NCBI GenBank assembly: GCA_903837495.1
Contig: CAILUT010000043.1
Location: 1-64,000, forward strand
Length of the DNA: 64,000 nt
Origin: an uncultured Flavobacteriales bacterium
GTDB lineage: Bacteria; Bacteroidota; Bacteroidia; CAIKAF01
Reading direction: 5' to 3'
Below the pieces are notes generated by a model, which saw only the letters and a program-made list of their open reading frames with translations, made no database searches and had not been told where the DNA came from. Shown here one piece after another: positions 20,200-29,614 of this stretch. The translations under genes were made by a program, and so were the position numbers. Position 1 is the first letter of the stretch; each line of letters begins with the position of its first letter.

Positions 20200-21473
20200 G
20201 TATGCCCCTGTTGAATTAACATGTTCTCCATAAACCCATATATCCGTTCTAGTTCTAAAGCCCCAATGCATAAGGGTGGTACGGTGTACAATACGTTGCC
20301 CAGGGGGCGGAACAAAATACCGGCCTTCAAGCCTGCCACATACATTTCTCGGCCAATAGAATCCGTGTAAAAATAACCGGAGGTTTTGCGTGGCACATTG
20401 ATGGCCAATACCGATCCTAAGCTGCGGGCATCCGAGCCTGGAAATCGATCTTTCCATTCAGAAGCACGTGCATGGTGGTTTTGCTTCAGCCATTCAAAAG
20501 CGTTTTGCCAGGTTGGGCTTTTCCATTCCCGCAGGGTTTCCAGGGCCAGCGCACAGGCCATGGGATTGGCTGTGTAGCTGTGTCCATGATAAAAACGCTT
20601 GTTGCGGTCGGTCTGCTCTGTGGCCGCCGCAATCTCCTGACTCATCAAGGTGGCACCCAAGGGCATAAATCCCCCGGTTAAGGCCTTTGAAAGGCAGAGC
20701 AAATCGGGTTGTATAAGTTGTTCTGAGGCCAAGGTGGTTCCTGTGCGACCAAACCCGGTAAACACTTCATCGGCAATCAGCAAAACGCCTTCTTCTTTCA
20801 GCAATTTCAGCAAGGGCAGCAATGCCTGAGGGGCTTGCATGCGCATACCGCCCGCCCCTTGCAAAAGCGGTTCATACAAAAAAGCGGCGGGGCGTTCTTG
20901 TTGTATGCGCCTCCGAATGCAATCCAAATCATAGCCCTCTTTTGGATTGTATTCCAAAAAATGCACGGGGGCCAGCAAATGCAAATAGGGCTGTACAAAA
21001 ACATCGCGTTCCCCGGCCGACATAGCCCCTAAGGTATCGCCATGGTAGCCGCCTGAAAAGGCCCAAAAGCAGGTAGAATCGACTTGGTTTTGTTTGCAAT
21101 AATGCCATGCCAATTTCATGGCGACCTCAATGGCCGTAGATCCGTTGTCCGAGAAAAAGACAGAACCTCCGGGACTTCCAGGCAGGGCAATCAAGTCCCT
21201 CGCCAATTCCAAAGCCGGCCGATGTGTGATGCCACTAAACATAACATGGGCTAGGGTTTCTGACTGCTGGGCTAAAGCCTGAACCAAGGGCGGGTGTCCG
21301 TGGCCAAACAAATTCACCCACCAGGAAGCGGCGGCATCTAGGTAGCGTTCGCCCCGGTCATCAAAGACGCTGTCGCCCTGAGCCCGAACCACAAACAGCA
21401 TGTCTTTAACATCGTCTGGATGGCTAAACGGATGCCGTAAAAACGCAGCGTCTATCTGTTTCCAGTTTTCCAT
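20196..21473 (-). CDS. bioA: Adenosylmethionine-8-amino-7-oxononanoate aminotransferase
   Basis: This PLP enzyme converts KAPA to DAPA with S-adenosylmethionine as amino donor, the second late biotin step. Typical elements are RYLDAAASWWVNLFGHGHP, FFSDNGSTAIEVAMKLAWHY, FSGGYHGDTLGAMS, the PLP Asp region LLIADEVFTGFGRTG and the Schiff-base Lys in CLSKALTGG. The track start (21569) lies inside bioD; the ATG at 21473 (MENWKQIDAAFLRHPF) begins the conserved N-terminus 2 nt after the bioD stop, giving 425 residues. The stop overlaps the next gene as ATGA. Confidence 0.96.
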   Translation of the reverse strand: MENWKQIDAAFLRHPFSHPDDVKDMLFVVRAQGDSVFDDRGERYLDAAASWWVNLFGHGHPPLVQALAQQSETLAHVMFSGITHRPALELARDLIALPGSPGGSVFFSDNGSTAIEVAMKLAWHYCKQNQVDSTCFWAFSGGYHGDTLGAMSAGERDVFVQPYLHLLAPVHFLEYNPKEGYDLDCIRRRIQQERPAAFLYEPLLQGAGGMRMQAPQALLPLLKLLKEEGVLLIADEVFTGFGRTGTTLASEQLIQPDLLCLSKALTGGFMPLGATLMSQEIAAATEQTDRNKRFYHGHSYTANPMACALALETLREWKSPTWQNAFEWLKQNHHARASEWKDRFPGSDARSLGSVLAINVPRKTSGYFYTDSIGREMYVAGLKAGILFRPLGNVLYTVPPLCIGALELERIYGFMENMLIQQGHT

Positions 21474-21475
21474 AA

Positions 21476-22108
21476 TCAATTGCTTGGAGGCAATACTTTT
21501 TGAAGCTCCTGAGCCCAGTCCAAGAGGCCTTTTGAGTACGGCAACTCCAAATGCGGCAACCGGGGCCAAACCGGCACCTCGCCCGCAAATCGGGCAATGG
21601 CCTGGGCATTGTCTTCAAAAGATCTGCCAGTAAAAACCAATCCTGCCACCGCAACACCTTCTTGTTGTAAGCAACGCAACGAAAGCAAGGTGTGGTTTAT
21701 GCTGCCAAGGTAATCGGTACTGACCAAGACCACGGGCAAGCCAAATGAAACAATTAAATCCAACATGGTTTCGGAAGAATTTAACGGAACCAAAAGGCCC
21801 CCAGCCCCTTCTACCACCAAGGGGCCTTGTACTTGGGGCAGTGCAATGCCGCTGACTCGAATTTCCTGCCCCTCTAGCATGGCGGCTCGGTGTGGAGACA
21901 AAGGGGCTTTAAAGGTTTTTATCTCGGGCAAAAACCTAGATTCCGGAAGTCCTGTTAATCCCCGAACGGTTTCGCGGTCCAAATTTTCTGGGGCTCCGGT
22001 TTGAACCGGTTTAAAATACTGGGCGCGGGTAGCGAGCATCAATCCGGCACTCACAAAAGTCTTTCCAACATTGGTGCCGATTCCACTCACAAAATATCCA
22101 TTTTTCAT
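21476..22108 (-). CDS. bioD: ATP-dependent dethiobiotin synthetase
   Basis: It closes the ureido ring of dethiobiotin from DAPA, CO2 and ATP. The P-loop is GIGTNVGKTFVSAGLM at the N-terminus, KPVQTG follows near residue 35, and VVEGAGGLLVPL carries the second conserved motif. 210 residues is normal. The start overlaps the bioF stop as ATGA, and bioA follows after 2 nt, so the gene sits in a strictly coupled operon. Confidence 0.95.
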   Translation of the reverse strand: MKNGYFVSGIGTNVGKTFVSAGLMLATRAQYFKPVQTGAPENLDRETVRGLTGLPESRFLPEIKTFKAPLSPHRAAMLEGQEIRVSGIALPQVQGPLVVEGAGGLLVPLNSSETMLDLIVSFGLPVVLVSTDYLGSINHTLLSLRCLQQEGVAVAGLVFTGRSFEDNAQAIARFAGEVPVWPRLPHLELPYSKGLLDWAQELQKVLPPSN

Positions 22109-23178
22109 GAAATCAGCAGGGTTTTTAAGGTGTTCATTTCAGCTGGGGTATTGTGGGCATGCACCATGCACCGATACCCCTCGGCACCCAATTCTACGGT
22201 TGGCGGGCTTAAGTATTTGAGTCCAAATTGGTGTTCCCACTCTGGTTTTGGTTTGGTGATGTAAAACCGAATCCAGCCGGCTTTATCGGGTTGCGTTGGG
22301 GTTCCCAAGCACTTCAGGTTTGATTCGAGTTTGGATTGCCCTTGCTGAATCCAGTGGGGTTCTTGCATCAATGTGCTTACCTGCAAGGCCGACAAAGGCT
22401 GAATGCCTGTACTGTAAATAAAGGCTTTTCCGGTTCCGCTTAGCAAATCAATCAAGGTTTTGGGGCCAAGTACAGCTCCGCCGGCCGATCCTAGGGCTTT
22501 TCCAAATCCCACAATACTAGCAAAAATCCAACTTTGCCTGTCATCGGTACACGCCCAGCCTTCCCCGTTGTTTCCCATGGCTCCAATGCTGTGGGCTTCG
22601 TCCACCACCAATCTAAATCCATAGCGAAGGTGCAGGGCTCGAATCAGGTTTAATGGACTCACATCGCCCGACATAGAATAGACCGATTCAATAGCCAGAT
22701 AGGTATTTCCGGCATGGGGTCGATTTAAGAGTTGTTCCAACATTTGCCAATCTCCATGGGTAAAACCTATGGAAGGAACCCGGCTATGGTGAATAGCCAA
22801 GCGCATGGAGGCATGGACCGATTTGTCGTAAACGATCCGATCGGTTCGGGCGGGGACGGTAGAAAAAAACAGGGCATTGGCCTGAAAAGCAGAAGCAGTT
22901 AGGAGTGCGGCTTGAACGCCAGTTCTATGTGCTAGGGCATTTTCGCATTGGGCGTAGAGTTCTAAGTTTCCAGAGATGCTGCGGCTGGCTCCGGCACCCA
23001 AGGGCAGGTTTTCTTGAACCATCCGGCCCAGCAAATATTCTTTTAAATCGGTGTTTTGGGCAAGGCCTAGAACATCATTCGATTGAAAATCGGGTCCGGC
23101 AGTTCCTTTCGGCAGGGATTTAAATCGTCCGCTTTCTTTTGCTGCAAGCAACCGAGATTCTAAATCGGAATACCTCAT
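22105..23178 (-). CDS. bioF: 8-amino-7-oxononanoate synthase
   Basis: This PLP-dependent enzyme condenses pimeloyl thioester with L-alanine to KAPA. Recognisable motifs are SNDVLGLA at the N-terminus, GAGASRSISGNLELYAQCE, the PLP-binding VVDEAHSIGAMG, and the Lys region VGFGKALGSAGG. At 357 residues it is slightly short compared with about 385 for E. coli BioF, but complete at both ends. The start overlaps the bioB stop by one base (TAATG). Confidence 0.95.
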   Translation of the reverse strand: MRYSDLESRLLAAKESGRFKSLPKGTAGPDFQSNDVLGLAQNTDLKEYLLGRMVQENLPLGAGASRSISGNLELYAQCENALAHRTGVQAALLTASAFQANALFFSTVPARTDRIVYDKSVHASMRLAIHHSRVPSIGFTHGDWQMLEQLLNRPHAGNTYLAIESVYSMSGDVSPLNLIRALHLRYGFRLVVDEAHSIGAMGNNGEGWACTDDRQSWIFASIVGFGKALGSAGGAVLGPKTLIDLLSGTGKAFIYSTGIQPLSALQVSTLMQEPHWIQQGQSKLESNLKCLGTPTQPDKAGWIRFYITKPKPEWEHQFGLKYLSPPTVELGAEGYRCMVHAHNTPAEMNTLKTLLIS

Positions 23179-24200
23179 TAGGCCAGAACATGCTCGGGGC
23201 TGGGCTGTGGTTTATGAGCCGGCCGGGGCTTCAAACCCAACAGGGCAAACATGGCCGCATCCGATTGAAATTCGGGATTGGGCGTAGTCAGCAATTTTTC
23301 GCCGGTAAAAATAGAATTGGCTCCAGCCATAAAGCACAGAGCTTGTTCTGCGAGAGAGAGGTCGGTTCGTCCGGCAGACAAACGCACCATGCTTCCGGGC
23401 ATAACGATGCGGGCCACGGCGATGGTTCGCAGCATTTCCCAGAAGGGTAATTTTTCTTGGTCTTGCAAAGGAGTTCCCTTCACAGCGACCAGAGTATTGA
23501 TGGGTACGGATTCCGGGTGGGCGGGCAATGTGGCTAGGGTATGCAACAAACCAACCCTGTCTTTCGCTTCTTCTCCCATTCCAACAATGCCTCCGCAGCA
23601 TACCTTTAAACCGGCATCGCGCACATGTTCAAGGGTATTTAGCCGGTCTTGGTAGGTTCTTGTGCCAATGACTTTGTCGTAGTACTCGGGCGAGGTATCC
23701 AGATTGTGGTTGTAGGAATGAAGACCTGCTTCTTTTAATCGGTCGGCTTGGTCTTTGCTCAGCATGCCGAGGGTACAACAAACCTCCATTCCCATTGCAT
23801 TGACTTGTTTCACCGCATCTACAATCCGGTCAAAATGCACATTGTCTTTTACTTCGCGCCAGGCGGCTCCCATGCAAAACCGACTGCTTCCAGCCTCTTT
23901 GGCTTCCATAGCTGAAGTAATAATTTCGGCTACGTTCACCAAAGGTGTACCCTTGACCTCGGTTTGATATCGGGCTGCTTGAGGGCAATACGAACAATCC
24001 TCTGGACAACCGCCAGTTTTGACGCTCAACAGGGTACTCATTTGCACTTCTGCACCATCGTGCCAGGCCCGGTGAACCATAGCGGCATCAAATACCAAAT
24101 CCATGAGGGGTTTGTTGTAAAAAGCCGAAATTTCTTCGCGCGTCCAAGTATTTCGGATGGCATTCGTTTGCCGAATAGCCGCTTTCATGCTTTCGTTCAT
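23178..24200 (-). CDS. bioB: Biotin synthase
   Basis: This radical SAM enzyme inserts sulfur into dethiobiotin. The 4Fe-4S motif is CPEDCSYC (C-x3-C-x2-C) within [30 protein letters not shown] and the auxiliary-cluster residues in GGIVGMGE and VRLSAGR are conserved. It is the first gene of bioB-bioF-bioD-bioA-KAS. A TATCTTTG box ends 4 nt before the ATG, predicting a leaderless transcript. I did not see a convincing palindromic BirA/BioR-type operator near this promoter. Confidence 0.97.
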   Translation of the reverse strand: MNESMKAAIRQTNAIRNTWTREEISAFYNKPLMDLVFDAAMVHRAWHDGAEVQMSTLLSVKTGGCPEDCSYCPQAARYQTEVKGTPLVNVAEIITSAMEAKEAGSSRFCMGAAWREVKDNVHFDRIVDAVKQVNAMGMEVCCTLGMLSKDQADRLKEAGLHSYNHNLDTSPEYYDKVIGTRTYQDRLNTLEHVRDAGLKVCCGGIVGMGEEAKDRVGLLHTLATLPAHPESVPINTLVAVKGTPLQDQEKLPFWEMLRTIAVARIVMPGSMVRLSAGRTDLSLAEQALCFMAGANSIFTGEKLLTTPNPEFQSDAAMFALLGLKPRPAHKPQPSPEHVLA

Positions 24201-24204
24201 ATTT

Positions 24205-24212
24205 CAAAGATA
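24205..24212 (-). promoter_or_regulatory. -7 promoter box TATCTTTG of the biotin operon
   Basis: A perfect TAnnTTTG on the minus strand, 4 nt before the bioB ATG, lies in the 23-bp gap after the rhomboid stop. It is probably a leaderless start. Confidence 0.6.
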
Positions 24213-24223
24213 TCCATTTTCCT

Positions 24224-25093
24224 TCAGCTGTTTCGGGAATATTTATCCAACAATTGTCTTTCTTTTTTGCTTAAGCTGTCCAGTCCTTTACGGTGAACCT
24301 TGTCGAGCAATTCATCTAAACTAAATTCTTGCTCTGCTTTTCGGCTTCGAAAGGCCTCATCGCTTTCGGGTTTCCGAAACGAAACCTTCATCTGAGTTCC
24401 TTTCCTTCTACTTAAACCAAAATACATCCAATTCAAAGGATCTTGCCCTTGGCTGCGGCGCCAGCCATACCACAATCCTAAGCTGGCTCCTCCCAAATGG
24501 GCTAAAGTTCCCCCTAAATTTGAACTGCTGCCCAGCATCAGCACATTGAGCAACAGGTAAGCTAAGGCCACGAATTTTAGTTTAACCTCACCAAAAAAAA
24601 GCAATCGAACCGGCAAATTTGGGTGGATTCGGGCTAAGGTCATCATCATTCCCATCAGGGCACCGCTGCTTCCCAGCAACATGCCATCGCCCATGTAAGG
24701 TTGCATGCCCGGACTTTGCATCAGCAGTAGGCTAAGCATATTTCCTGCCAAGCCGGAACAAATAAACAGAGGCCAAACGCTTCGGGAATCGACCAACATC
24801 AAATACATCCGACCAATAAAAAACAAAAACAAACCGTTGAAAAGAAAATGAAAGAATGCTTCATGCGAAATCAAGGAAGTAAACAGTGTCCAGGGTTTCC
24901 AAGCCAAGGTTCCAAGGTCATAGGGCATAGCAAACAACCTTACCACCTCCATTTTAATATTAACTCCTTGCGGTCCTTGCCACAACATCCCAATAAAGGC
25001 CAACAGTTGAAAGGCTAAAAACAAGGTTAATTGCAGGAACAGCAATTGAACGATGGGGTCTTTTTTCAGGTTGATTTCCTCGGTCCTAAGCAT
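24224..25093 (-). CDS. Rhomboid family intramembrane serine protease (second of pair)
   Basis: This polytopic membrane protein has the rhomboid catalytic elements: GxSG in LLGSSGALMG (Ser about 143 from the chosen ATG) and the catalytic His in TLAHLGGASLG. A cytoplasmic C-terminal tail of about 80 basic and acidic residues ends in KKERQLLDKYSRNS, typical of Bacteroidota rhomboids. The ORF track begins at a TTG (25099); the ATG at 25093 is 2 nt after the upstream rhomboid's stop and is preferred. Tandem rhomboid genes suggest a functional pair; the substrate is unknown. Confidence 0.9.
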   Translation of the reverse strand: MLRTEEINLKKDPIVQLLFLQLTLFLAFQLLAFIGMLWQGPQGVNIKMEVVRLFAMPYDLGTLAWKPWTLFTSLISHEAFFHFLFNGLFLFFIGRMYLMLVDSRSVWPLFICSGLAGNMLSLLLMQSPGMQPYMGDGMLLGSSGALMGMMMTLARIHPNLPVRLLFFGEVKLKFVALAYLLLNVLMLGSSSNLGGTLAHLGGASLGLWYGWRRSQGQDPLNWMYFGLSRRKGTQMKVSFRKPESDEAFRSRKAEQEFSLDELLDKVHRKGLDSLSKKERQLLDKYSRNS

Positions 25094-25095
25094 AC

Positions 25096-25731
25096 TCAAA
25101 ACCTGCGTTTTAACCTATAAACGTTCAAGAACAACCATCCAGAAAGGACTCCGCCCAAATGGGCAAAATGGGCTACATCGCCACCGCCGGTAAGCCCTGA
25201 GAACAGGTCGATCAAAATCAAGCCTGCCATTAGGTATTTGGCTTTTACAGGAATAAAGAAATACAGGTAAATAGGTTGGTTTGGAAAGTAATACGCGTAT
25301 GCAAAGAGAATTCCATAAATGGCTCCACTGGCCCCCACAACCGGAACTGGGGAACTCAACTGAGCATACGTAACAATCAAATGGATGATGCCTGCCCCAA
25401 AACCGCTTACCAAGTAGAGCGAGAGAAAGCGTTTTGAGCCCATGATGTTTTCAATGGCCGCACCAAACATCCAAAGGGCAAACATGTTAAAAAACAAGTG
25501 GAACAAGGACGAAGGGTCATGCAAAAACATGTAGGTAATCAGTTGGTGTGGGTAAAAGTCGTTTGCCCCACCAAAAAACGACGGATATTGCAAGGCCAGA
25601 TAGTTCATCATCCAGTTTTGAATCACCGGAATGGTACTAAAGGCAAAAAACAAATACACAATCCCGTTTAAGATAATCAGGTTCTTAATAACGGGGGGCA
25701 ATATCGAAAATCCGCGCGGCGCTTGATACAT
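25096..25731 (-). CDS. Rhomboid family intramembrane serine protease (first of pair)
   Basis: This 211-residue six-helix rhomboid has the catalytic dyad visible: Ser135 in VVGASGAIYG and His191 in FAHLGGVLSG. The loop-1 region has LITYMFLHDPSSLFHLFFNM with the His and Asn that stabilise the oxyanion. It lacks the long C-terminal tail of its downstream neighbour. A TATCTTTG box ends 4 nt before the ATG. mutL lies upstream on the same strand, with its own promoter. Confidence 0.93.
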   Translation of the reverse strand: MYQAPRGFSILPPVIKNLIILNGIVYLFFAFSTIPVIQNWMMNYLALQYPSFFGGANDFYPHQLITYMFLHDPSSLFHLFFNMFALWMFGAAIENIMGSKRFLSLYLVSGFGAGIIHLIVTYAQLSSPVPVVGASGAIYGILFAYAYYFPNQPIYLYFFIPVKAKYLMAGLILIDLFSGLTGGGDVAHFAHLGGVLSGWLFLNVYRLKRRF

Positions 25732-25735
25732 AGTA

Positions 25736-25743
25736 CAAAGATA
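25736..25743 (-). promoter_or_regulatory. -7 promoter box TATCTTTG of the rhomboid pair
   Basis: A perfect TAnnTTTG on the minus strand, 4 nt before the ATG at 25731, predicts a leaderless message. Confidence 0.58.
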
Positions 25744-25801
25744 AGGGAAAGTGCCAATTTCGCATGGAAAAAGCCTTTAATCCGGAGCTAAAGAACCAGG
25801 C

Positions 25802-27598
25802 TTATCTTGAAAACAAACCTGCCAGGTCTTCGGCGCTGAATTTCACCAATATGGGTTTGCCATTTAAAGATACCCAAGGCATTTTGCAGTCCATTAAATT
25901 TCGAATCAGGGTTTCTGATTCTAAAACATCCAGCACGACTCCCGATTTAATGGCCATATTCCCTGCCATTTTGCGGTACATCTGATGGCTTCGTTCTTCA
26001 CCCATTTGTGCGGAATTGTGCTTAAATTCTTCCAAAAAGCGTTCCATTAATTCTGGAATAGAATGTCCAACGGCTTCAGGGGGGAACCCGCGCACCAAAA
26101 CAGCTCCCGGCCCAAAAATCTCGGCATCAAATCCTAAATTCCGGAGGTAGGGAAGCATTTCCTCCATTAAGGGCATATCGATTGGCCGCACAGCAATTGT
26201 TTCGGGGAATAAAGCCATTTGAGTAGGTGCTTTTCCCTGTTCGGCACGAGCGGTAAAAGTTTCATACAAAATACGTTCATGGGCCCGGTGCTGATCTACC
26301 AACAGCAGCTGGCCTTTCCATCTTAAAACCAAATAGGTGTTCAGAAATTGAAAACAACGGAAAGGCTCTGCCGCTACTTCTTCCTCGGGAAGCAATCTGG
26401 GCCCATTGCTTGACACGGGCACTGCCTCAAACATGCGTTTCCAACTTTGGTTTTGGCCTGGCGGACTGGTAGATTGAAAGGGATTGTAATTGGGATTGAT
26501 TTTAATTTCTGGCATTTTTATGGCTTCTGGCCGGGGCAATTCATGTCCACCAAAAGCCGGTTCCTGGTCAAAATCAATAGCTGGTGCCACATGGTATTTG
26601 CCCAACGACCGCCGCACGGCCGATTTCAGTATAGAATAAATCGTGCGCTCGTCCTCGAATTTCACCTCGGTTTTTGTTGGATGAATGTTCACATCCAATC
26701 GAGCCGGATCCACTTGCATGGTTATAAAATAACCCGGATGCGCATCGGCCAAAACCATATCAGCAAAAGAATCGCGGATGGCATGATGAAAAGCTGGACT
26801 TTTAATGAATCTTCCGTTTACAAACAGGTACTGTTCCCCCCGAGTCTTCCTTGCAAACTCGGGCTTTACTATAAATCCGCTCAAAGCCACAACCGAGGTT
26901 TCTTCGTGCAGGGGCACTAGTTTTTCGGCGTATCCCCCTCCAAAAAGCTGAACAATGCGTTGCTTAAAGTTTGCAGAACCGAGTTTAAACATGGTTTGCT
27001 GGTTGTTCAGCAGCGAAAATCCAAGCTCTGGATGAATCAAGGCAACCCGAAAAAACTCTTCAACAATATGGCTAAGTTCTACTTTTTCCGATTTTAAAAA
27101 TTTTCGGCGCGCTGGGACCGTAAAAAACAAATTCTTAACTGTGAAACAACTTCCGCGCATGGCCGGTGCCGCTGTCTGCTCTACCACCCTAGAATTTTCC
27201 ATAACCAAGCGCAGCCCCTCAAACCCTTCCCGGCAGGTTTCAAGTTCTACCTTTGCTACGGCGGCAATGCTGGCCAATGCTTCACCCCGAAAACCCTTGG
27301 TATGCAAATCAAATAAATCAGCAGCACTGTGAATTTTTGAGGTGGCATGCCGTTCAAAAGCCAAGCGGGCGTCCCATTCCGACATCCCCATACCGTTGTC
27401 TCTTACCTTTATCATAGACAGACCGCCTTCAGCCAATGTGAGCTCTATGGTTTCCGCTCCCGCATCCACTGCATTTTCCAGCAATTCTTTTACGATGCTT
27501 GCCGGCCGCTGTACCACCTCACCAGCGGCGATCTGGTTGGCTACATCGTCCGGCAGCACTCGAATCAATTGTTCTTTGGCTGCCAATTCATCCTTCAT
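25802..27598 (-). CDS. mutL: DNA mismatch repair protein MutL
   Basis: The N-terminal GHKL ATPase domain has ELLENAVDAGAETIEL, VRDNGMGM, and ATSKIHSAADLFDLHTKGFRGEAL. NPNYNPFQ sits in the linker. The C-terminal dimerisation domain is present, with LLLVDQHRAHERILYE. The usual endonuclease metal motif DQHA(x)2E(x)4E is seen here as DQHRAHERILYE, so a nicking MutL of the non-methyl-directed type is likely. Length (598) is normal. A TACCTTTG box ends 7 nt before the ATG. Confidence 0.96.
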   Translation of the reverse strand: MKDELAAKEQLIRVLPDDVANQIAAGEVVQRPASIVKELLENAVDAGAETIELTLAEGGLSMIKVRDNGMGMSEWDARLAFERHATSKIHSAADLFDLHTKGFRGEALASIAAVAKVELETCREGFEGLRLVMENSRVVEQTAAPAMRGSCFTVKNLFFTVPARRKFLKSEKVELSHIVEEFFRVALIHPELGFSLLNNQQTMFKLGSANFKQRIVQLFGGGYAEKLVPLHEETSVVALSGFIVKPEFARKTRGEQYLFVNGRFIKSPAFHHAIRDSFADMVLADAHPGYFITMQVDPARLDVNIHPTKTEVKFEDERTIYSILKSAVRRSLGKYHVAPAIDFDQEPAFGGHELPRPEAIKMPEIKINPNYNPFQSTSPPGQNQSWKRMFEAVPVSSNGPRLLPEEEVAAEPFRCFQFLNTYLVLRWKGQLLLVDQHRAHERILYETFTARAEQGKAPTQMALFPETIAVRPIDMPLMEEMLPYLRNLGFDAEIFGPGAVLVRGFPPEAVGHSIPELMERFLEEFKHNSAQMGEERSHQMYRKMAGNMAIKSGVVLDVLESETLIRNLMDCKMPWVSLNGKPILVKFSAEDLAGLFSR

Positions 27599-27605
27599 AT
27601 CGGTG

Positions 27606-27613
27606 CAAAGGTA
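27606..27613 (-). promoter_or_regulatory. -7 promoter box TACCTTTG of mutL
   Basis: A perfect TAnnTTTG on the minus strand, 7 nt before the ATG. TTG lies 22 nt further upstream and could be a -33 element. Confidence 0.58.
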
Positions 27614-28138
27614 CAGATTTCTCTGCCCTTGTACTCAAGCATTTTAGGCTTCAACGGCCTGCCGATTTGCTATGCCCCTCTTTGGTTGAGTGGGCATCTT
27701 GAACCCGCCCGTTTTCGTTCATTTCGTTTGCTCTACCTTTTCGGCCCCGCTGCGATTGGCCCATCTCTTTTCCATTCTGCGTATCGCTGAACCGTGTTTT
27801 TTCATTCAGTACCCCAAAATGACAAACAGGTAGATGCCGGACCCTATTTAAAATTGCTGCCTTCCTATTTCTTTTACTCTGGCTTTTATTTTAGTAGGAA
27901 GAAGGCCAAGGAAGGCCTTCAAAAAGGTGCCTTTCAACACCACTTTAATCCACAAGCACCGATGGCCCGGCCTACTTGCCTGCTCGTTTCAATGCAAGGC
28001 AAAATGGCAGAATCGATTCACCCACAAACAGAAAAACACGGGATAAACCCAGGGGTATTGCGTGCCGCTGTTTTAAAAGGGGATTAAAAGGAAAGGAGAA
28101 AATGTTCCAATTGCCGGGTGCGGGCAAAGTATAAAATG
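27614..28138. other. Intergenic, no supported gene; one short hairpin
   Basis: About 525 bp between mutL and the small membrane protein gene. At 27901-27920 there is a perfect hairpin GAAGGCC-AAGGAA-GGCCTTC with no T-run on either strand, so it is not a standard terminator. A 97-residue plus-strand ORF (27794..28087) has no recognisable domain, no promoter box and mixed composition, and is not called. Confidence 0.4.
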
Positions 28139-28321
28139 CTATTTCCCTGCCAAAGTCTGGATCATTTCCATTAAGCCAAAGGCAATTCCAGAAATAATTA
28201 AAGCGTACACCAGCAGACGCGTAAAGGTCGCAAATCGGACCGGCTGCCGCCGTCGATATTGATGAAAGTCAAACCTTTTCTGGGCGGGTTTTTTAGCAAC
28301 CTGTTTTGACTCTTTTTTCAT
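28139..28321 (-). CDS. Small single-pass membrane protein, unknown function
   Basis: This 60-residue protein has a Lys/Arg/Gln-rich N-terminal half (KKPAQKRFDFHQYRRRQPVR) followed by one hydrophobic helix (LLVYALIISGIAFGLMEMI). The positive-inside rule places the N-terminus in the cytoplasm. The ATG at 28321 lies 1 nt after the dapB stop; the track's earlier start (28336) overlaps dapB and is less likely. Position at the end of the parA-parB-DUF5683-dapB string suggests cotranscription. I do not recognise a family. Confidence 0.65.
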   Translation of the reverse strand: MKKESKQVAKKPAQKRFDFHQYRRRQPVRFATFTRLLVYALIISGIAFGLMEMIQTLAGK

Positions 28322-28322
28322 G

Positions 28323-29069
28323 CTATTCAAAGGCATACATTTCTTCTACCAAAAACCAGCCGTTCTTTCCATAAAGCCAGAGTGCGGCACGCAAAGCTCC
28401 CAAGGCAAAACCTGCTCGACTGTGGGCCAAATGGCGAAATTCAATTTGGTCGATGTCCGATTCCCAGGTTACAGCATGCAGGCCCTTAACGTCGTTCAAT
28501 CGTTCGGCCTGTATGGGAATATGGCCTTTGATTTCAGTTTCTTTGGACAAGCCCCAGGCCTTGTATGCGGGATGCTGATCAACAATGCCTTTGGCGGTTG
28601 TTATGGCCGTACCGCTGGGCGCATCTTTTTTTTCGGTGTGGTGAATTTCATGCAGCCGTACCGAATATTCGGGAAAGCCCGCCATCCAATGGGCTAATTT
28701 CTTGTTCAGGGCAAAAAACAAATGTACTCCTACACTAAAATTTGAACCGAGCATAATGCTGCCATTTAATTTTAGGCAGGCGGCCTTAACTTCAAATTCG
28801 CGGTCCATCCACCCGGTGCTGCCGCACACCGATGGAATGCCCAACTCAATCAAGCGCAGCAGGTTCTCTGCTGCAGATTCGGGCGAAGAAAATTCAATAG
28901 CCACTTGGGCCCCCGACTGTTTGAGCATCTCAACCTGGTCAAACCAATCTTTGTCTCCCACAAAAACGACCTGGCACGAAACCGAAGCGGCGAGAGCTTC
29001 AATTGCTTTCCCCATTTTCCCATATCCAATTAAGGCAATTTTTAAGGGGGGTATTACTTGGTTTTCCAT
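28323..29069 (-). CDS. dapB: 4-hydroxy-tetrahydrodipicolinate reductase
   Basis: This is the NAD(P)H-dependent step of the diaminopimelate/lysine pathway in the cytoplasm. The N-terminal nucleotide-binding motif is IALIGYGKMGKAIEALA; the substrate and catalytic segment is YSVRLHEIHHTEKKDAPSGTA, with the family's H-H and K residues. The track start (29132) is inside the previous gene; the ATG at 29069 (MENQVIPPLKIALIGYG) gives 248 residues and overlaps the DUF5683 gene end by 16 nt. It lies downstream of parB-DUF5683, a gene order common in Bacteroidota. Confidence 0.95.
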   Translation of the reverse strand: MENQVIPPLKIALIGYGKMGKAIEALAASVSCQVVFVGDKDWFDQVEMLKQSGAQVAIEFSSPESAAENLLRLIELGIPSVCGSTGWMDREFEVKAACLKLNGSIMLGSNFSVGVHLFFALNKKLAHWMAGFPEYSVRLHEIHHTEKKDAPSGTAITTAKGIVDQHPAYKAWGLSKETEIKGHIPIQAERLNDVKGLHAVTWESDIDQIEFRHLAHSRAGFALGALRAALWLYGKNGWFLVEEMYAFE

Positions 29070-29614
29070 TGCAAAGTCAAGGTTAATCCTGGCTGGAATC
29101 CGATTAGGGGCGCGGGGGCCGAGGGAATCCATTTAAGGGATAAATCGTCGCTCACATCAAAGTGAAACAAATGTCCGTCAACGGTAGCATCAACCACATT
29201 TAAAAGGTAGCCAACCAAGCCCAAAACGGCGGCAAAATCGCGGTTTCGCTGGTATAAATCGCGCTCTGCTTTTAAAGCAGTATTGCTATATCCATTGAAT
29301 TCAGGTTGGGGGATTTCATCGATTCGATTTCGGTAAGCGTCGCGAAAACGGAGGAATTGCTGTTGATTTTCGGCCACGAAATAAATGCCAACTCCAAGTC
29401 CTGCCCAAACCAGTGGGGCCTTCCAATATTTTCGGTTGTAAATTTGCCCTGCACCGGGAACAACGATAGAGAGGAGGGATGCTAGAGCGGGTTTGTGGTT
29501 TTGCCGGTATTCTTCGCGTTTAGCCCATTTCAGGGAATCTGGGTTTTGGCCATACATTTGGATAAAGCCACTCCAAAAGAATAAAAAACAACCGAAGTAA
29601 AACGGATGTTTCAT
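29054..29614 (-). CDS. DUF5683 family membrane protein
   Basis: This 186-residue protein has a signal-like N-terminus (FYFGCFLFFWSGFIQMYGQ), then the DUF5683 core: KPALASLLSIVVPGAGQIYNRKYWKAPLVWAGLG. This is a TM2-like, glycine-rich hydrophobic hairpin with a GxGQxYNxxYWK motif. A second hydrophobic segment (LGLVGYLLNVVDATVDGHLF) follows. Function is unknown; the gene is conserved between parB and dapB in many Bacteroidota. The start overlaps parB as ATGA. Confidence 0.88.
   Translation of the reverse strand: MKHPFYFGCFLFFWSGFIQMYGQNPDSLKWAKREEYRQNHKPALASLLSIVVPGAGQIYNRKYWKAPLVWAGLGVGIYFVAENQQQFLRFRDAYRNRIDEIPQPEFNGYSNTALKAERDLYQRNRDFAAVLGLVGYLLNVVDATVDGHLFHFDVSDDLSLKWIPSAPAPLIGFQPGLTLTLQWKTK

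Noticed and set aside
20200-20457. N-terminal extension of the ketoacyl synthase-like ORF
   Set aside because: It lies wholly in bioA on the same strand in another frame; the ATGA junction at 20199 is a far better start.
27901-27920. Hairpin GAAGGCC-AAGGAA-GGCCTTC as a terminator
   Set aside because: No T-run follows on either strand.
27794-28087. 97-residue plus-strand ORF between mutL and the small membrane gene
   Set aside because: Mixed composition, no domain, no TAnnTTTG box; intergenic chance ORF.
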